A stretch of 7,811 nucleotides of DNA from Blastococcus sp. CT_GayMR20 (GCF_004570345.1 NZ_SPQM01000182.1:1-7811), one strand, 5' to 3'. Counted from the first letter of the stretch, positions 1 to 7,474 are shown. Translations and numbers: made by a program. Notes: generated by a model from the letters alone, not told the origin.

Positions 1-1
1 C

Positions 2-75
2 GCGGGTGTAGTTCAATGGTAGAACATCAGCTTCCCAAGCTGACAGTGCGAGTTCGATTCTCGTCACCCGCTCCA
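2..75 (+). tRNA. tRNA-Gly (anticodon CCC), left copy
   Basis: A full cloverleaf can be drawn. The 7-bp acceptor stem pairs 2-8 with 65-71, and the D arm is GTTC/GAAC (11-14 with 22-25). The anticodon stem pairs 27-31 with 39-43 around loop TTCCCAA, giving anticodon CCC at 34-36, which reads GGG codons. The T arm has loop TTCGATT (53-59) and a 5-bp stem containing one G-T pair. The discriminator base is T72, and the CCA end is encoded at 73-75. The gene begins one base from the window edge, so its promoter is not visible. It is the mirror image of the gene at 7737-7810 and should be counted once. Confidence 0.95.
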
Positions 76-307
76 CGGTGGACGCATGTCGCGAGGCCTG
101 TCCATTCTCGCGATCTCCGGTCCGGTCGAGATCCCGACGGGAGTCCGGACACCCCCCGGGTCTCGGGACTGCGACGGCGACGCGCGGTTCCAGCGGTGGC
201 GGTTCTTCCGGTTCCGACGTCAGGCAACCGGCTGCTCCACCGCCCTCTGCCGATGTTCGCGGGTGAATCCCGAGCGACGGAGGGTCTCCCGCTTTCCCGT
301 GTGGTCC

Positions 308-313
308 TATCCT
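308..313 (+). promoter_or_regulatory. Possible -10 element for the cyclase-STAND gene (left copy)
   Basis: TATCCT fits the loose actinobacterial -10 pattern TAnnnT. It lies about 60 bp before the ATG, in one of the few less G+C-rich spots of the gap. No good -35 box is seen about 17 bp upstream. This is a weak, position-based guess. Confidence 0.25.
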
Positions 314-320
314 GCTTGCT

Positions 321-337
321 CCGCGGTCCGACCGCGG
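321..337 (+). promoter_or_regulatory. Perfect 7-bp dyad between putative promoter and start codon (left copy)
   Basis: CCGCGGT at 321-327 is followed by CCG and then ACCGCGG at 331-337, a perfect inverted repeat with a 3-base centre. It sits just downstream of the possible -10 element, where an operator or a leader hairpin could act. G+C-rich DNA yields such dyads by chance, so a regulatory role is only suggested. Confidence 0.3.
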
Positions 338-361
338 GCCGGCATCGGGCTACCGACGGGC

Positions 362-369
362 AAGAGGGG
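362..369 (+). promoter_or_regulatory. Ribosome binding site of the cyclase-STAND gene (left copy)
   Basis: The purine run AAGAGGGG lies directly before the ATG at 372. If AAGAGG is the pairing core, the spacing is 4 bases, which is tight but usable. It supports this ATG as the start: the cyclase fold begins about 20 codons later, and no better start lies nearby. Confidence 0.6.
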
Positions 370-371
370 CC

Positions 372-3017
372 ATGCCTGATCCGACTCCCACGGCCGCATC
401 CCCGCCGACGGCGGGGACGGCGCTCCCTGTCGGCACTGTCACGTTCCTCTTCACGGACATCGAGGGCTCCACTCGTCTGCTGCAGCAGGCGGGCGAGACC
501 TACGGTGCATTGCTGGACGACCACCGCAGGCTGCTGCGCGCTGCCTTCTCGGGGCACGCGGGGCGCGAGGTCGACACGCAGGGCGACTCGTTCTTCGTCG
601 CCTTCAGCTCGCCGGGGCAGGCCGTCGCTGCCGCGGCCGATGCCCAGCAGGCCCTCGCCCGCCACGCCTGGCCTCCGCCGTTCACGGTCCGGGTGCGGAT
701 GGGGGTGCACACCGGTGAGGCCGGCGTGGTGAACGGGTCCTACGTCGGGGTCGCCGTGCACCGCGCGGCGCGCATCGCCGCGGCGGGCCACGGCGGGCAG
801 ATCCTGCTGTCCGACGCCACGGCGGCACTCGTCCGGGACGAGTTGCCGGCCGGCGCGGCCCTGCACGACGTGGGGGAACACCGACTCAAGGACTTCCCGA
901 CCCCCGCACGCTTGTTCCAGCTGGACCTCCCGGGCCTGCCGACGACCTTCCCGCCCCTCCGCGCGTCCACCCCCCGCTTCCACCTTCCGATTCCCCCGGG
1001 CGGCACGGTCGGGCGGGAGGGCGAGGTCGCGGCCGTCACGGCGCTCCTCGCGGACCAGGGGACGCGGCTGGTCACCCTGACGGGGCCGGGTGGCATCGGG
1101 AAGACCCGCCTGGCGCTGGAGGTGGCGCATGCCGCGGCGAATGACGTGCCCGGTGGCGCGGTCTTCGTGCCCCTCGCCGCGATCACCGATCCGTCGTTGG
1201 TCATGGGTGCGATCGCCGACGCCCTTGGCGCTCGACGTGACCCCGGCCAGGACGCCGTCGAGAGCGTGAGCAGCGCCCTGGCCGGCGACCGCACGCTTCT
1301 CGTGCTCGACAACCTGGAGCAGGTCGCCGACGCGGCAGGGGACCTCGTCGGGCTGGTCGACCGCGTCCCGGCGGCCGTCGTCCTCGCCACGAGCCGCGTG
1401 CCCCTGCGGCTGCGAACCGAACGGCAGTTCCCCGTCGGAGCACTCGCCGTGCCCGATGCGATCCGGCTCTTCACGGAGCGCGCGACGTCGGTCCGCCCGA
1501 CCTTCTCCGCCGACCGGGACGACCTCGGCGCCGTGGCCGAGATCTGCCGGCGTCTGGACGGGCTCCCCCTCGCGATCGAGTTGGCGGCCGCCCGCGTCCG
1601 GGTGCTCCCGCCGCGCGCGCTCCTGGCCCGCCTCGGCGAGCGGCTGGACGTCCTGGGGGGCGGGCCCGTGGACCTGCCGCCACGGCAGCGCACGCTGCGG
1701 GCGACGCTGGACTGGAGCCACGACCTGCTCCGTCCGTCCGAGCAGGCCCTGTTCGCCCGGTTGGCCGTCTTCGCCGGTGGATGGAACATCGAGGCCGCAG
1801 AGCGCATCTGCCGACGGCAGGAGGAGCCCGACGTCCTCGACACCGTGAGCGCGCTGGTGGACGCCAGCCTGGTGATACCGGACGACGACGCGTTCGAGCC
1901 GCGGTTCTCGATGCTCGAGACCGTGCGGGTCTACGCCGGCGAGCGGCTGTTCGCCTCGCCCGACCGCGAGGAGACCCACCGGCGGCACACGACCTGGATG
2001 CTGGCCCTCGTGGCGGAGCTCCTGGGAGCCCGCGGCGCCGACTACCGAGTCGCCCGGGACCGCCTCGACCGCGAGCTCCCGAATCTTCGCGCGGCCGTGC
2101 AGCGCCTTCTCGACGACGGGGACGTGGCGTCCGTCGCCCTGCTGGTCCGCAACGCCGGCATGTACCTGCGCTACCGGGGTCTCGAGACGGAGGCGAGGAC
2201 GTGGCTCGACGCGGCGCTCACGATCTCGGAGGGCGCTCCGTCCGCCGTCCGGGGAAGACTGCTCGTCGGCCGGGCCGTCCTTGCGTCGGTCCTCGGCGAA
2301 CGCGCGTCGGTCCCGGCTCTGCTGAGCGAGGCCGTGGCGCTCCTGCCCGAGGACGAGGACCACGAACTCGACCGGGCACTGGCCGTGATCCCGGGGATAC
2401 AGATCAGCACCGGACGCGGGCTGCACGAAGGAGCCCGGGCCGTGCACGAGGGACTGACCCGGTTCACGGCCCTGGGCCTGGAGGTCGGCCAGGCGGTCAT
2501 GCATCTCATCGGCGGTGACCTGGCGCTCGTCATGGGGGACCCCGAACAGGCCGCAGCGCACTACCGGTCGGTCATCGACCTCTCCGACACGCTGGGCGAG
2601 GGCGGCATGCTCGGGCGGGCTCTCAGCATGCTCGGCATCAGCCAGCTGGAGCGGGGCGACGTCGAAACCGCACGCCGCTCCCTGCTCGAAGGGGCCCGCG
2701 TGAACCGTGGCAGCGGCCGGCCGACGAGCATGGCCTTCTCCCTCGAAGGAATGGCCGCACTCGCCCTGGCCCAGGGCCGGCCGGCGCTCGCCGCCCGCAA
2801 CCTCGCCGTCGCGGCCGCGGCGCGCGGCTCCCAGGCGCTACCACTCCAGCAGGCCGTCGCCCCGCTGGTCGAGCGACTGACCAGGCGTGCGCAGGTGCTC
2901 CTCGGCACCGAGGCATTCGAGCGGGAAGCACGCGAGGCCGAGGGATGGTCCCTTGCCGAGGCACTGGACCGGTCCCTCGAGGATCTCTCGGGGCCGGCGG
3001 TCGCACCGGGGGACTGA
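372..3017 (+). CDS. Class III nucleotide cyclase / STAND ATPase / TPR-like regulator, left copy
   Basis: This is the identical mirror copy of the gene at 4795-7440, where the domain reading is given in full. It encodes 881 residues from an ATG with a purine-rich ribosome binding site and ends in TGA at 3015-3017. It has a cyclase domain (about 20-185), a P-loop ATPase core (about 213-430, Walker A GPGGIGKT at 238-245) and a helical C-terminus. No frameshift or internal stop separates the copies, which argues against an old duplication. It should be counted as the same gene as the right copy, not as a paralogue. Confidence 0.9.
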   Translation: MPDPTPTAASPPTAGTALPVGTVTFLFTDIEGSTRLLQQAGETYGALLDDHRRLLRAAFSGHAGREVDTQGDSFFVAFSSPGQAVAAAADAQQALARHAWPPPFTVRVRMGVHTGEAGVVNGSYVGVAVHRAARIAAAGHGGQILLSDATAALVRDELPAGAALHDVGEHRLKDFPTPARLFQLDLPGLPTTFPPLRASTPRFHLPIPPGGTVGREGEVAAVTALLADQGTRLVTLTGPGGIGKTRLALEVAHAAANDVPGGAVFVPLAAITDPSLVMGAIADALGARRDPGQDAVESVSSALAGDRTLLVLDNLEQVADAAGDLVGLVDRVPAAVVLATSRVPLRLRTERQFPVGALAVPDAIRLFTERATSVRPTFSADRDDLGAVAEICRRLDGLPLAIELAAARVRVLPPRALLARLGERLDVLGGGPVDLPPRQRTLRATLDWSHDLLRPSEQALFARLAVFAGGWNIEAAERICRRQEEPDVLDTVSALVDASLVIPDDDAFEPRFSMLETVRVYAGERLFASPDREETHRRHTTWMLALVAELLGARGADYRVARDRLDRELPNLRAAVQRLLDDGDVASVALLVRNAGMYLRYRGLETEARTWLDAALTISEGAPSAVRGRLLVGRAVLASVLGERASVPALLSEAVALLPEDEDHELDRALAVIPGIQISTGRGLHEGARAVHEGLTRFTALGLEVGQAVMHLIGGDLALVMGDPEQAAAHYRSVIDLSDTLGEGGMLGRALSMLGISQLERGDVETARRSLLEGARVNRGSGRPTSMAFSLEGMAALALAQGRPALAARNLAVAAAARGSQALPLQQAVAPLVERLTRRAQVLLGTEAFEREAREAEGWSLAEALDRSLEDLSGPAVAPGD

Positions 3018-3028
3018 GCCCCCGACCA

Positions 3029-3057
3029 GATCGGGCCTCTCGGGTGGGAGCCCGATC
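3029..3057. terminator. Hairpin between convergent genes, possible bidirectional terminator (left copy)
   Basis: GATCGGGC (3029-3036) pairs perfectly with GCCCGATC (3050-3057) around a 13-base loop. It lies between the stop of the cyclase-STAND gene and that of the EAL gene, and it overlaps the EAL stop codon (3056-3058). Neither side has a T-run, so it is not a classical intrinsic terminator. T-poor hairpins at gene ends are common in high-G+C actinobacteria. The position makes a shared terminator role likely but unproven. Confidence 0.5.
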
Positions 3058-3852
3058 AGGAGCCGGAGCGCACCTGGCCCGCGGCGTCGTGGATGGTGCC
3101 GACCCGGTCGAGCAGCTCGCTCATCCTCTCCGCGGCCATCGGCCGGGCGTAGTGGAAGCCCTGGGCGATGTCGCAGCCCAGCGCGCGCAGCGCCGTCACG
3201 TGCTCGGCACCCTCGACGCCCTCGGCGACCACGGTCAGGCCCAGGTTGTGGCCCAGGTCGATCGCCGTGCGCACCAGGACGGCGTCCGCGGCCGTGGTGG
3301 TCATGCCCAGGACGAACGAGCGGTCGATCTTGAGCTCGTCCACCGGCAGGCGACGGAGGTAGGCCATGGAGCTGTAGCCGGTCCCGAAGTCGTCGATCGA
3401 CAGCTTCACGCCGAGGTCGTGCAGGCGCTGGAGGACCTCCATGCACCGGGCGGCGTCGCCCATGACGGCGCTCTCGGTGACCTCGAGCCGCAGCAGCGCC
3501 GCGGGCACGCCGTGCTCGGCGAGCAGGCGCTGCACCAGGTCGGGCAGGCCCGCGTCGAGCAGGCAGCGGGTGGACAGGTTGACCGCCACCGGCACCGCGT
3601 GGCCGGCGTCCAGCCAGCAGCGCATCTGGGCCAGCGCCAGGTCGAGCACCCGCTCGGTCAGCCGCAGGATGATGCCGGTGCCCTCGGCGACCGGGATGAA
3701 CTCACCGGGCGGGATGAGGCCCTCGGTCGGGTGCTGCCAGCGCAGCAGCGCCTCCAGCCCCTCGATCCGCTCGCCGTCCAGGGTGTACTTCGGCTGGTAG
3801 TTGAGGAACAGCTCCTCGGTGCCCTCCAGGGCACGGCGCAGGTCGCCGAGGA
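3056..3852 (-). CDS. EAL-domain c-di-GMP phosphodiesterase, truncated at the palindrome junction (left copy)
   Basis: Read on the minus strand, this is the same EAL sequence as in the right copy, ending in TGA at 3056-3058. It begins abruptly at the junction, around residues LGDLRRAL. Beyond position 3852 the frame enters the antisense of the spacer and ceases to look like a GGDEF-EAL protein. The GGDEF remnant that the right copy carries is therefore missing. An open frame does continue through the junction to 4867, but its N-terminal half is chimeric antisense sequence. I treat this as a duplicate fragment made by the inversion, not as a second gene. Confidence 0.85.
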
Positions 3853-3959
3853 ACTGCTGCGCAACGCCGACATCGCGATGTACGTGGCCAAGGAGATGAA
3901 GGCCGGCGCGGTCGTCTTCGAGCCCACCGAGCACGTCACGGCGCCGTCCCGGATCACGG
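3853..3959 (+). other. Unique 107-bp centre of the palindrome, coding for the end of a GGDEF domain
   Basis: This is the only sequence in the window present once. On the plus strand it encodes LLRNADIAMYVAKE, the hallmark C-terminal helix of GGDEF domains, then a short linker that runs in frame into the EAL domain of the right arm. It therefore belongs with the right arm as natural sequence. On the minus strand its translation is meaningless. It contains no recombination site, resolvase site or origin that I can recognise. Its short length is typical of fold-back chimeras made by template switching, which is an inference from known artefact types. Confidence 0.9.
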
Positions 3960-4756
3960 TCCTCGGCGACCTGCGCCGTGCCCTGGAGGGCACCGAGGAG
4001 CTGTTCCTCAACTACCAGCCGAAGTACACCCTGGACGGCGAGCGGATCGAGGGGCTGGAGGCGCTGCTGCGCTGGCAGCACCCGACCGAGGGCCTCATCC
4101 CGCCCGGTGAGTTCATCCCGGTCGCCGAGGGCACCGGCATCATCCTGCGGCTGACCGAGCGGGTGCTCGACCTGGCGCTGGCCCAGATGCGCTGCTGGCT
4201 GGACGCCGGCCACGCGGTGCCGGTGGCGGTCAACCTGTCCACCCGCTGCCTGCTCGACGCGGGCCTGCCCGACCTGGTGCAGCGCCTGCTCGCCGAGCAC
4301 GGCGTGCCCGCGGCGCTGCTGCGGCTCGAGGTCACCGAGAGCGCCGTCATGGGCGACGCCGCCCGGTGCATGGAGGTCCTCCAGCGCCTGCACGACCTCG
4401 GCGTGAAGCTGTCGATCGACGACTTCGGGACCGGCTACAGCTCCATGGCCTACCTCCGTCGCCTGCCGGTGGACGAGCTCAAGATCGACCGCTCGTTCGT
4501 CCTGGGCATGACCACCACGGCCGCGGACGCCGTCCTGGTGCGCACGGCGATCGACCTGGGCCACAACCTGGGCCTGACCGTGGTCGCCGAGGGCGTCGAG
4601 GGTGCCGAGCACGTGACGGCGCTGCGCGCGCTGGGCTGCGACATCGCCCAGGGCTTCCACTACGCCCGGCCGATGGCCGCGGAGAGGATGAGCGAGCTGC
4701 TCGACCGGGTCGGCACCATCCACGACGCCGCGGGCCAGGTGCGCTCCGGCTCCTGA
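3854..4756 (+). CDS. GGDEF-EAL protein, C-terminal 300 residues with complete EAL phosphodiesterase domain (5' end missing)
   Basis: EAL domains hydrolyse the second messenger c-di-GMP to linear pGpG, usually in the cytoplasm. Numbering from codon 3854, residues 1-23 are the end of a GGDEF domain (RNADIAMYVAK) and about 40-290 are the EAL domain. The expected catalytic and metal-binding residues are all visible: E69 of the EAL signature in LEALLRW, N127 in VAVNLS, E159 in LEVTES, D189-D190 in DDFGTGYSS, K210 in ELKIDRSF, E246 in AEGVE and Q266 in IAQGF. The substrate-loop sequence DDFGTG is intact, so activity is predicted. The GGDEF catalytic loop and any sensor or membrane part lie upstream of codon 3854 and are lost, so whether the protein also makes c-di-GMP cannot be judged. 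The open frame can be followed upstream to 2945, but there it is antisense of the left copy and not real protein. It ends in TGA at 4754-4756, convergent with the cyclase-STAND gene. Confidence 0.92.
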   Translation: MLRNADIAMYVAKEMKAGAVVFEPTEHVTAPSRITVLGDLRRALEGTEELFLNYQPKYTLDGERIEGLEALLRWQHPTEGLIPPGEFIPVAEGTGIILRLTERVLDLALAQMRCWLDAGHAVPVAVNLSTRCLLDAGLPDLVQRLLAEHGVPAALLRLEVTESAVMGDAARCMEVLQRLHDLGVKLSIDDFGTGYSSMAYLRRLPVDELKIDRSFVLGMTTTAADAVLVRTAIDLGHNLGLTVVAEGVEGAEHVTALRALGCDIAQGFHYARPMAAERMSELLDRVGTIHDAAGQVRSGS

Positions 4757-4783
4757 TCGGGCTCCCACCCGAGAGGCCCGATC
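4755..4783. terminator. Hairpin between convergent genes, possible bidirectional terminator (right copy)
   Basis: This is the mirror of the 3029-3057 hairpin: an 8-bp perfect stem (GATCGGGC/GCCCGATC) with a 13-base loop. It overlaps the EAL stop codon and lies 11 bases from the end of the cyclase-STAND gene. The convergent genes leave only 38 bp between them, so one structure probably serves both transcripts. No T-run is present on either side. Confidence 0.5.
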
Positions 4784-4794
4784 TGGTCGGGGGC

Positions 4795-7440
4795 TCAGTC
4801 CCCCGGTGCGACCGCCGGCCCCGAGAGATCCTCGAGGGACCGGTCCAGTGCCTCGGCAAGGGACCATCCCTCGGCCTCGCGTGCTTCCCGCTCGAATGCC
4901 TCGGTGCCGAGGAGCACCTGCGCACGCCTGGTCAGTCGCTCGACCAGCGGGGCGACGGCCTGCTGGAGTGGTAGCGCCTGGGAGCCGCGCGCCGCGGCCG
5001 CGACGGCGAGGTTGCGGGCGGCGAGCGCCGGCCGGCCCTGGGCCAGGGCGAGTGCGGCCATTCCTTCGAGGGAGAAGGCCATGCTCGTCGGCCGGCCGCT
5101 GCCACGGTTCACGCGGGCCCCTTCGAGCAGGGAGCGGCGTGCGGTTTCGACGTCGCCCCGCTCCAGCTGGCTGATGCCGAGCATGCTGAGAGCCCGCCCG
5201 AGCATGCCGCCCTCGCCCAGCGTGTCGGAGAGGTCGATGACCGACCGGTAGTGCGCTGCGGCCTGTTCGGGGTCCCCCATGACGAGCGCCAGGTCACCGC
5301 CGATGAGATGCATGACCGCCTGGCCGACCTCCAGGCCCAGGGCCGTGAACCGGGTCAGTCCCTCGTGCACGGCCCGGGCTCCTTCGTGCAGCCCGCGTCC
5401 GGTGCTGATCTGTATCCCCGGGATCACGGCCAGTGCCCGGTCGAGTTCGTGGTCCTCGTCCTCGGGCAGGAGCGCCACGGCCTCGCTCAGCAGAGCCGGG
5501 ACCGACGCGCGTTCGCCGAGGACCGACGCAAGGACGGCCCGGCCGACGAGCAGTCTTCCCCGGACGGCGGACGGAGCGCCCTCCGAGATCGTGAGCGCCG
5601 CGTCGAGCCACGTCCTCGCCTCCGTCTCGAGACCCCGGTAGCGCAGGTACATGCCGGCGTTGCGGACCAGCAGGGCGACGGACGCCACGTCCCCGTCGTC
5701 GAGAAGGCGCTGCACGGCCGCGCGAAGATTCGGGAGCTCGCGGTCGAGGCGGTCCCGGGCGACTCGGTAGTCGGCGCCGCGGGCTCCCAGGAGCTCCGCC
5801 ACGAGGGCCAGCATCCAGGTCGTGTGCCGCCGGTGGGTCTCCTCGCGGTCGGGCGAGGCGAACAGCCGCTCGCCGGCGTAGACCCGCACGGTCTCGAGCA
5901 TCGAGAACCGCGGCTCGAACGCGTCGTCGTCCGGTATCACCAGGCTGGCGTCCACCAGCGCGCTCACGGTGTCGAGGACGTCGGGCTCCTCCTGCCGTCG
6001 GCAGATGCGCTCTGCGGCCTCGATGTTCCATCCACCGGCGAAGACGGCCAACCGGGCGAACAGGGCCTGCTCGGACGGACGGAGCAGGTCGTGGCTCCAG
6101 TCCAGCGTCGCCCGCAGCGTGCGCTGCCGTGGCGGCAGGTCCACGGGCCCGCCCCCCAGGACGTCCAGCCGCTCGCCGAGGCGGGCCAGGAGCGCGCGCG
6201 GCGGGAGCACCCGGACGCGGGCGGCCGCCAACTCGATCGCGAGGGGGAGCCCGTCCAGACGCCGGCAGATCTCGGCCACGGCGCCGAGGTCGTCCCGGTC
6301 GGCGGAGAAGGTCGGGCGGACCGACGTCGCGCGCTCCGTGAAGAGCCGGATCGCATCGGGCACGGCGAGTGCTCCGACGGGGAACTGCCGTTCGGTTCGC
6401 AGCCGCAGGGGCACGCGGCTCGTGGCGAGGACGACGGCCGCCGGGACGCGGTCGACCAGCCCGACGAGGTCCCCTGCCGCGTCGGCGACCTGCTCCAGGT
6501 TGTCGAGCACGAGAAGCGTGCGGTCGCCGGCCAGGGCGCTGCTCACGCTCTCGACGGCGTCCTGGCCGGGGTCACGTCGAGCGCCAAGGGCGTCGGCGAT
6601 CGCACCCATGACCAACGACGGATCGGTGATCGCGGCGAGGGGCACGAAGACCGCGCCACCGGGCACGTCATTCGCCGCGGCATGCGCCACCTCCAGCGCC
6701 AGGCGGGTCTTCCCGATGCCACCCGGCCCCGTCAGGGTGACCAGCCGCGTCCCCTGGTCCGCGAGGAGCGCCGTGACGGCCGCGACCTCGCCCTCCCGCC
6801 CGACCGTGCCGCCCGGGGGAATCGGAAGGTGGAAGCGGGGGGTGGACGCGCGGAGGGGCGGGAAGGTCGTCGGCAGGCCCGGGAGGTCCAGCTGGAACAA
6901 GCGTGCGGGGGTCGGGAAGTCCTTGAGTCGGTGTTCCCCCACGTCGTGCAGGGCCGCGCCGGCCGGCAACTCGTCCCGGACGAGTGCCGCCGTGGCGTCG
7001 GACAGCAGGATCTGCCCGCCGTGGCCCGCCGCGGCGATGCGCGCCGCGCGGTGCACGGCGACCCCGACGTAGGACCCGTTCACCACGCCGGCCTCACCGG
7101 TGTGCACCCCCATCCGCACCCGGACCGTGAACGGCGGAGGCCAGGCGTGGCGGGCGAGGGCCTGCTGGGCATCGGCCGCGGCAGCGACGGCCTGCCCCGG
7201 CGAGCTGAAGGCGACGAAGAACGAGTCGCCCTGCGTGTCGACCTCGCGCCCCGCGTGCCCCGAGAAGGCAGCGCGCAGCAGCCTGCGGTGGTCGTCCAGC
7301 AATGCACCGTAGGTCTCGCCCGCCTGCTGCAGCAGACGAGTGGAGCCCTCGATGTCCGTGAAGAGGAACGTGACAGTGCCGACAGGGAGCGCCGTCCCCG
7401 CCGTCGGCGGGGATGCGGCCGTGGGAGTCGGATCAGGCAT
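4795..7440 (-). CDS. Class III nucleotide cyclase / STAND ATPase / TPR-like regulator (881 aa)
   Basis: This is a soluble multidomain signalling protein with no signal peptide or membrane segment. Residues 1-19 are a Pro/Ala/Thr-rich lead. Residues 20-185 form a class III cyclase domain with both metal aspartates, D29 in FLFTDIEGST and D72 in TQGDSFF, and the conserved Arg R134 in HRAARI. Residues 213-430 are a STAND/NB-ARC-type ATPase: Walker A GPGGIGKT at 238-245, Walker B LLVLDN at 309-314, sensor-like TSR at 340-342 and a GLPLAIEL motif at 397-404. A winged-helix-like stretch follows (LDWSHDLL near 446, FSMLETVRVYA near 512). Residues about 540-870 are Ala/Leu/Arg-rich helices resembling degenerate TPRs. 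The layout recalls Mycobacterium tuberculosis Rv0386-type cyclase-ATPase proteins, but those end in a LuxR HTH and this one stops without it. The position usually held by the purine-selecting Lys appears to be D68, and the transition-state Asn appears to be H130. Substrate and activity (cAMP, cGMP or none) are therefore uncertain. Its start has a purine-rich ribosome binding site. Confidence 0.93.
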   Translation of the reverse strand: MPDPTPTAASPPTAGTALPVGTVTFLFTDIEGSTRLLQQAGETYGALLDDHRRLLRAAFSGHAGREVDTQGDSFFVAFSSPGQAVAAAADAQQALARHAWPPPFTVRVRMGVHTGEAGVVNGSYVGVAVHRAARIAAAGHGGQILLSDATAALVRDELPAGAALHDVGEHRLKDFPTPARLFQLDLPGLPTTFPPLRASTPRFHLPIPPGGTVGREGEVAAVTALLADQGTRLVTLTGPGGIGKTRLALEVAHAAANDVPGGAVFVPLAAITDPSLVMGAIADALGARRDPGQDAVESVSSALAGDRTLLVLDNLEQVADAAGDLVGLVDRVPAAVVLATSRVPLRLRTERQFPVGALAVPDAIRLFTERATSVRPTFSADRDDLGAVAEICRRLDGLPLAIELAAARVRVLPPRALLARLGERLDVLGGGPVDLPPRQRTLRATLDWSHDLLRPSEQALFARLAVFAGGWNIEAAERICRRQEEPDVLDTVSALVDASLVIPDDDAFEPRFSMLETVRVYAGERLFASPDREETHRRHTTWMLALVAELLGARGADYRVARDRLDRELPNLRAAVQRLLDDGDVASVALLVRNAGMYLRYRGLETEARTWLDAALTISEGAPSAVRGRLLVGRAVLASVLGERASVPALLSEAVALLPEDEDHELDRALAVIPGIQISTGRGLHEGARAVHEGLTRFTALGLEVGQAVMHLIGGDLALVMGDPEQAAAHYRSVIDLSDTLGEGGMLGRALSMLGISQLERGDVETARRSLLEGARVNRGSGRPTSMAFSLEGMAALALAQGRPALAARNLAVAAAARGSQALPLQQAVAPLVERLTRRAQVLLGTEAFEREAREAEGWSLAEALDRSLEDLSGPAVAPGD

Positions 7441-7442
7441 GG

Positions 7443-7450
7443 CCCCTCTT
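7443..7450 (-). promoter_or_regulatory. Ribosome binding site of the cyclase-STAND gene (right copy)
   Basis: On the minus strand AAGAGGGG lies directly before the ATG whose first base is 7440. The core AAGAGG leaves a 4-base spacing. It supports the chosen start. Confidence 0.6.
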
Positions 7451-7474
7451 GCCCGTCGGTAGCCCGATGCCGGC

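Larger units (their letters stand above)
76..371 (+). other. Non-coding gap between tRNA-Gly and the cyclase gene (left copy)
   Basis: This gap of 296 bp holds no convincing gene. The frames that cross it are short, low-complexity and Arg/Pro/Ser-rich, as expected of chance reading in G+C-rich DNA. A 6-bp inverted repeat (GTCCGG 120-125 with CCGGAC 145-150) enclosing a smaller dyad lies about 45 bp past the tRNA. It could help end tRNA transcription, but no T-run follows. The downstream third carries a possible promoter and a perfect 7-bp dyad, listed separately. Confidence 0.5.
1..3852 (+). repeat. Left arm of a whole-window inverted repeat (probable chimeric copy)
   Basis: Every base compared here is the complement of base 7812 minus its position, and all mirrored reading frames in the two arms give identical proteins. 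The innermost pair is A3852 with T3960; the next pair, A3853 with G3959, fails. The arm holds a tRNA-Gly, the cyclase-STAND gene and a truncated EAL domain. Because the break falls inside the EAL coding sequence while the right-hand copy reads on intact into the spacer, this arm looks like the secondary copy. No transposase or terminal target duplication flanks it. The repeat is seen directly; that this arm is artefactual is inference. Confidence 0.97.

Noticed and set aside
120..150. Intrinsic terminator after tRNA-Gly
   Set aside because: A 6-bp inverted repeat is present, but the stem is short, the loop is interrupted and no T-run follows. It is mentioned only within the intergenic entry.
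27..2561. 844-residue minus-strand open frame (mirror at 5251-7785)
   Set aside because: It lies antisense to the cyclase-STAND gene, is Arg/Gly/Pro/Asp-rich with no domain, and begins within the start of the tRNA/leader mirror. Its GDENRTRT end is the familiar spurious translation of antisense tRNA. Long antisense frames are normal in G+C-rich DNA.
3853..3959. Hairpin telomere, resolvase site or replication origin at the palindrome centre
   Set aside because: The 107-bp centre is ordinary GGDEF coding sequence with no repeats or A+T-rich core. No telomere resolvase or replication gene is present.
2945..4867. Two 603-residue open frames spanning the palindrome centre (2945-4756 plus, 3056-4867 minus)
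   Set aside because: Their N-terminal halves are antisense of the mirrored EAL gene. Only the EAL portion, and for the plus strand the spacer, is real coding sequence. They are chimeras created by the inversion.
372..7440. Two cyclase-STAND paralogues and two tRNA-Gly genes
   Set aside because: The copies are identical, including the flanking non-coding DNA, and are exact mirrors. They are one gene shown twice, not a gene family.
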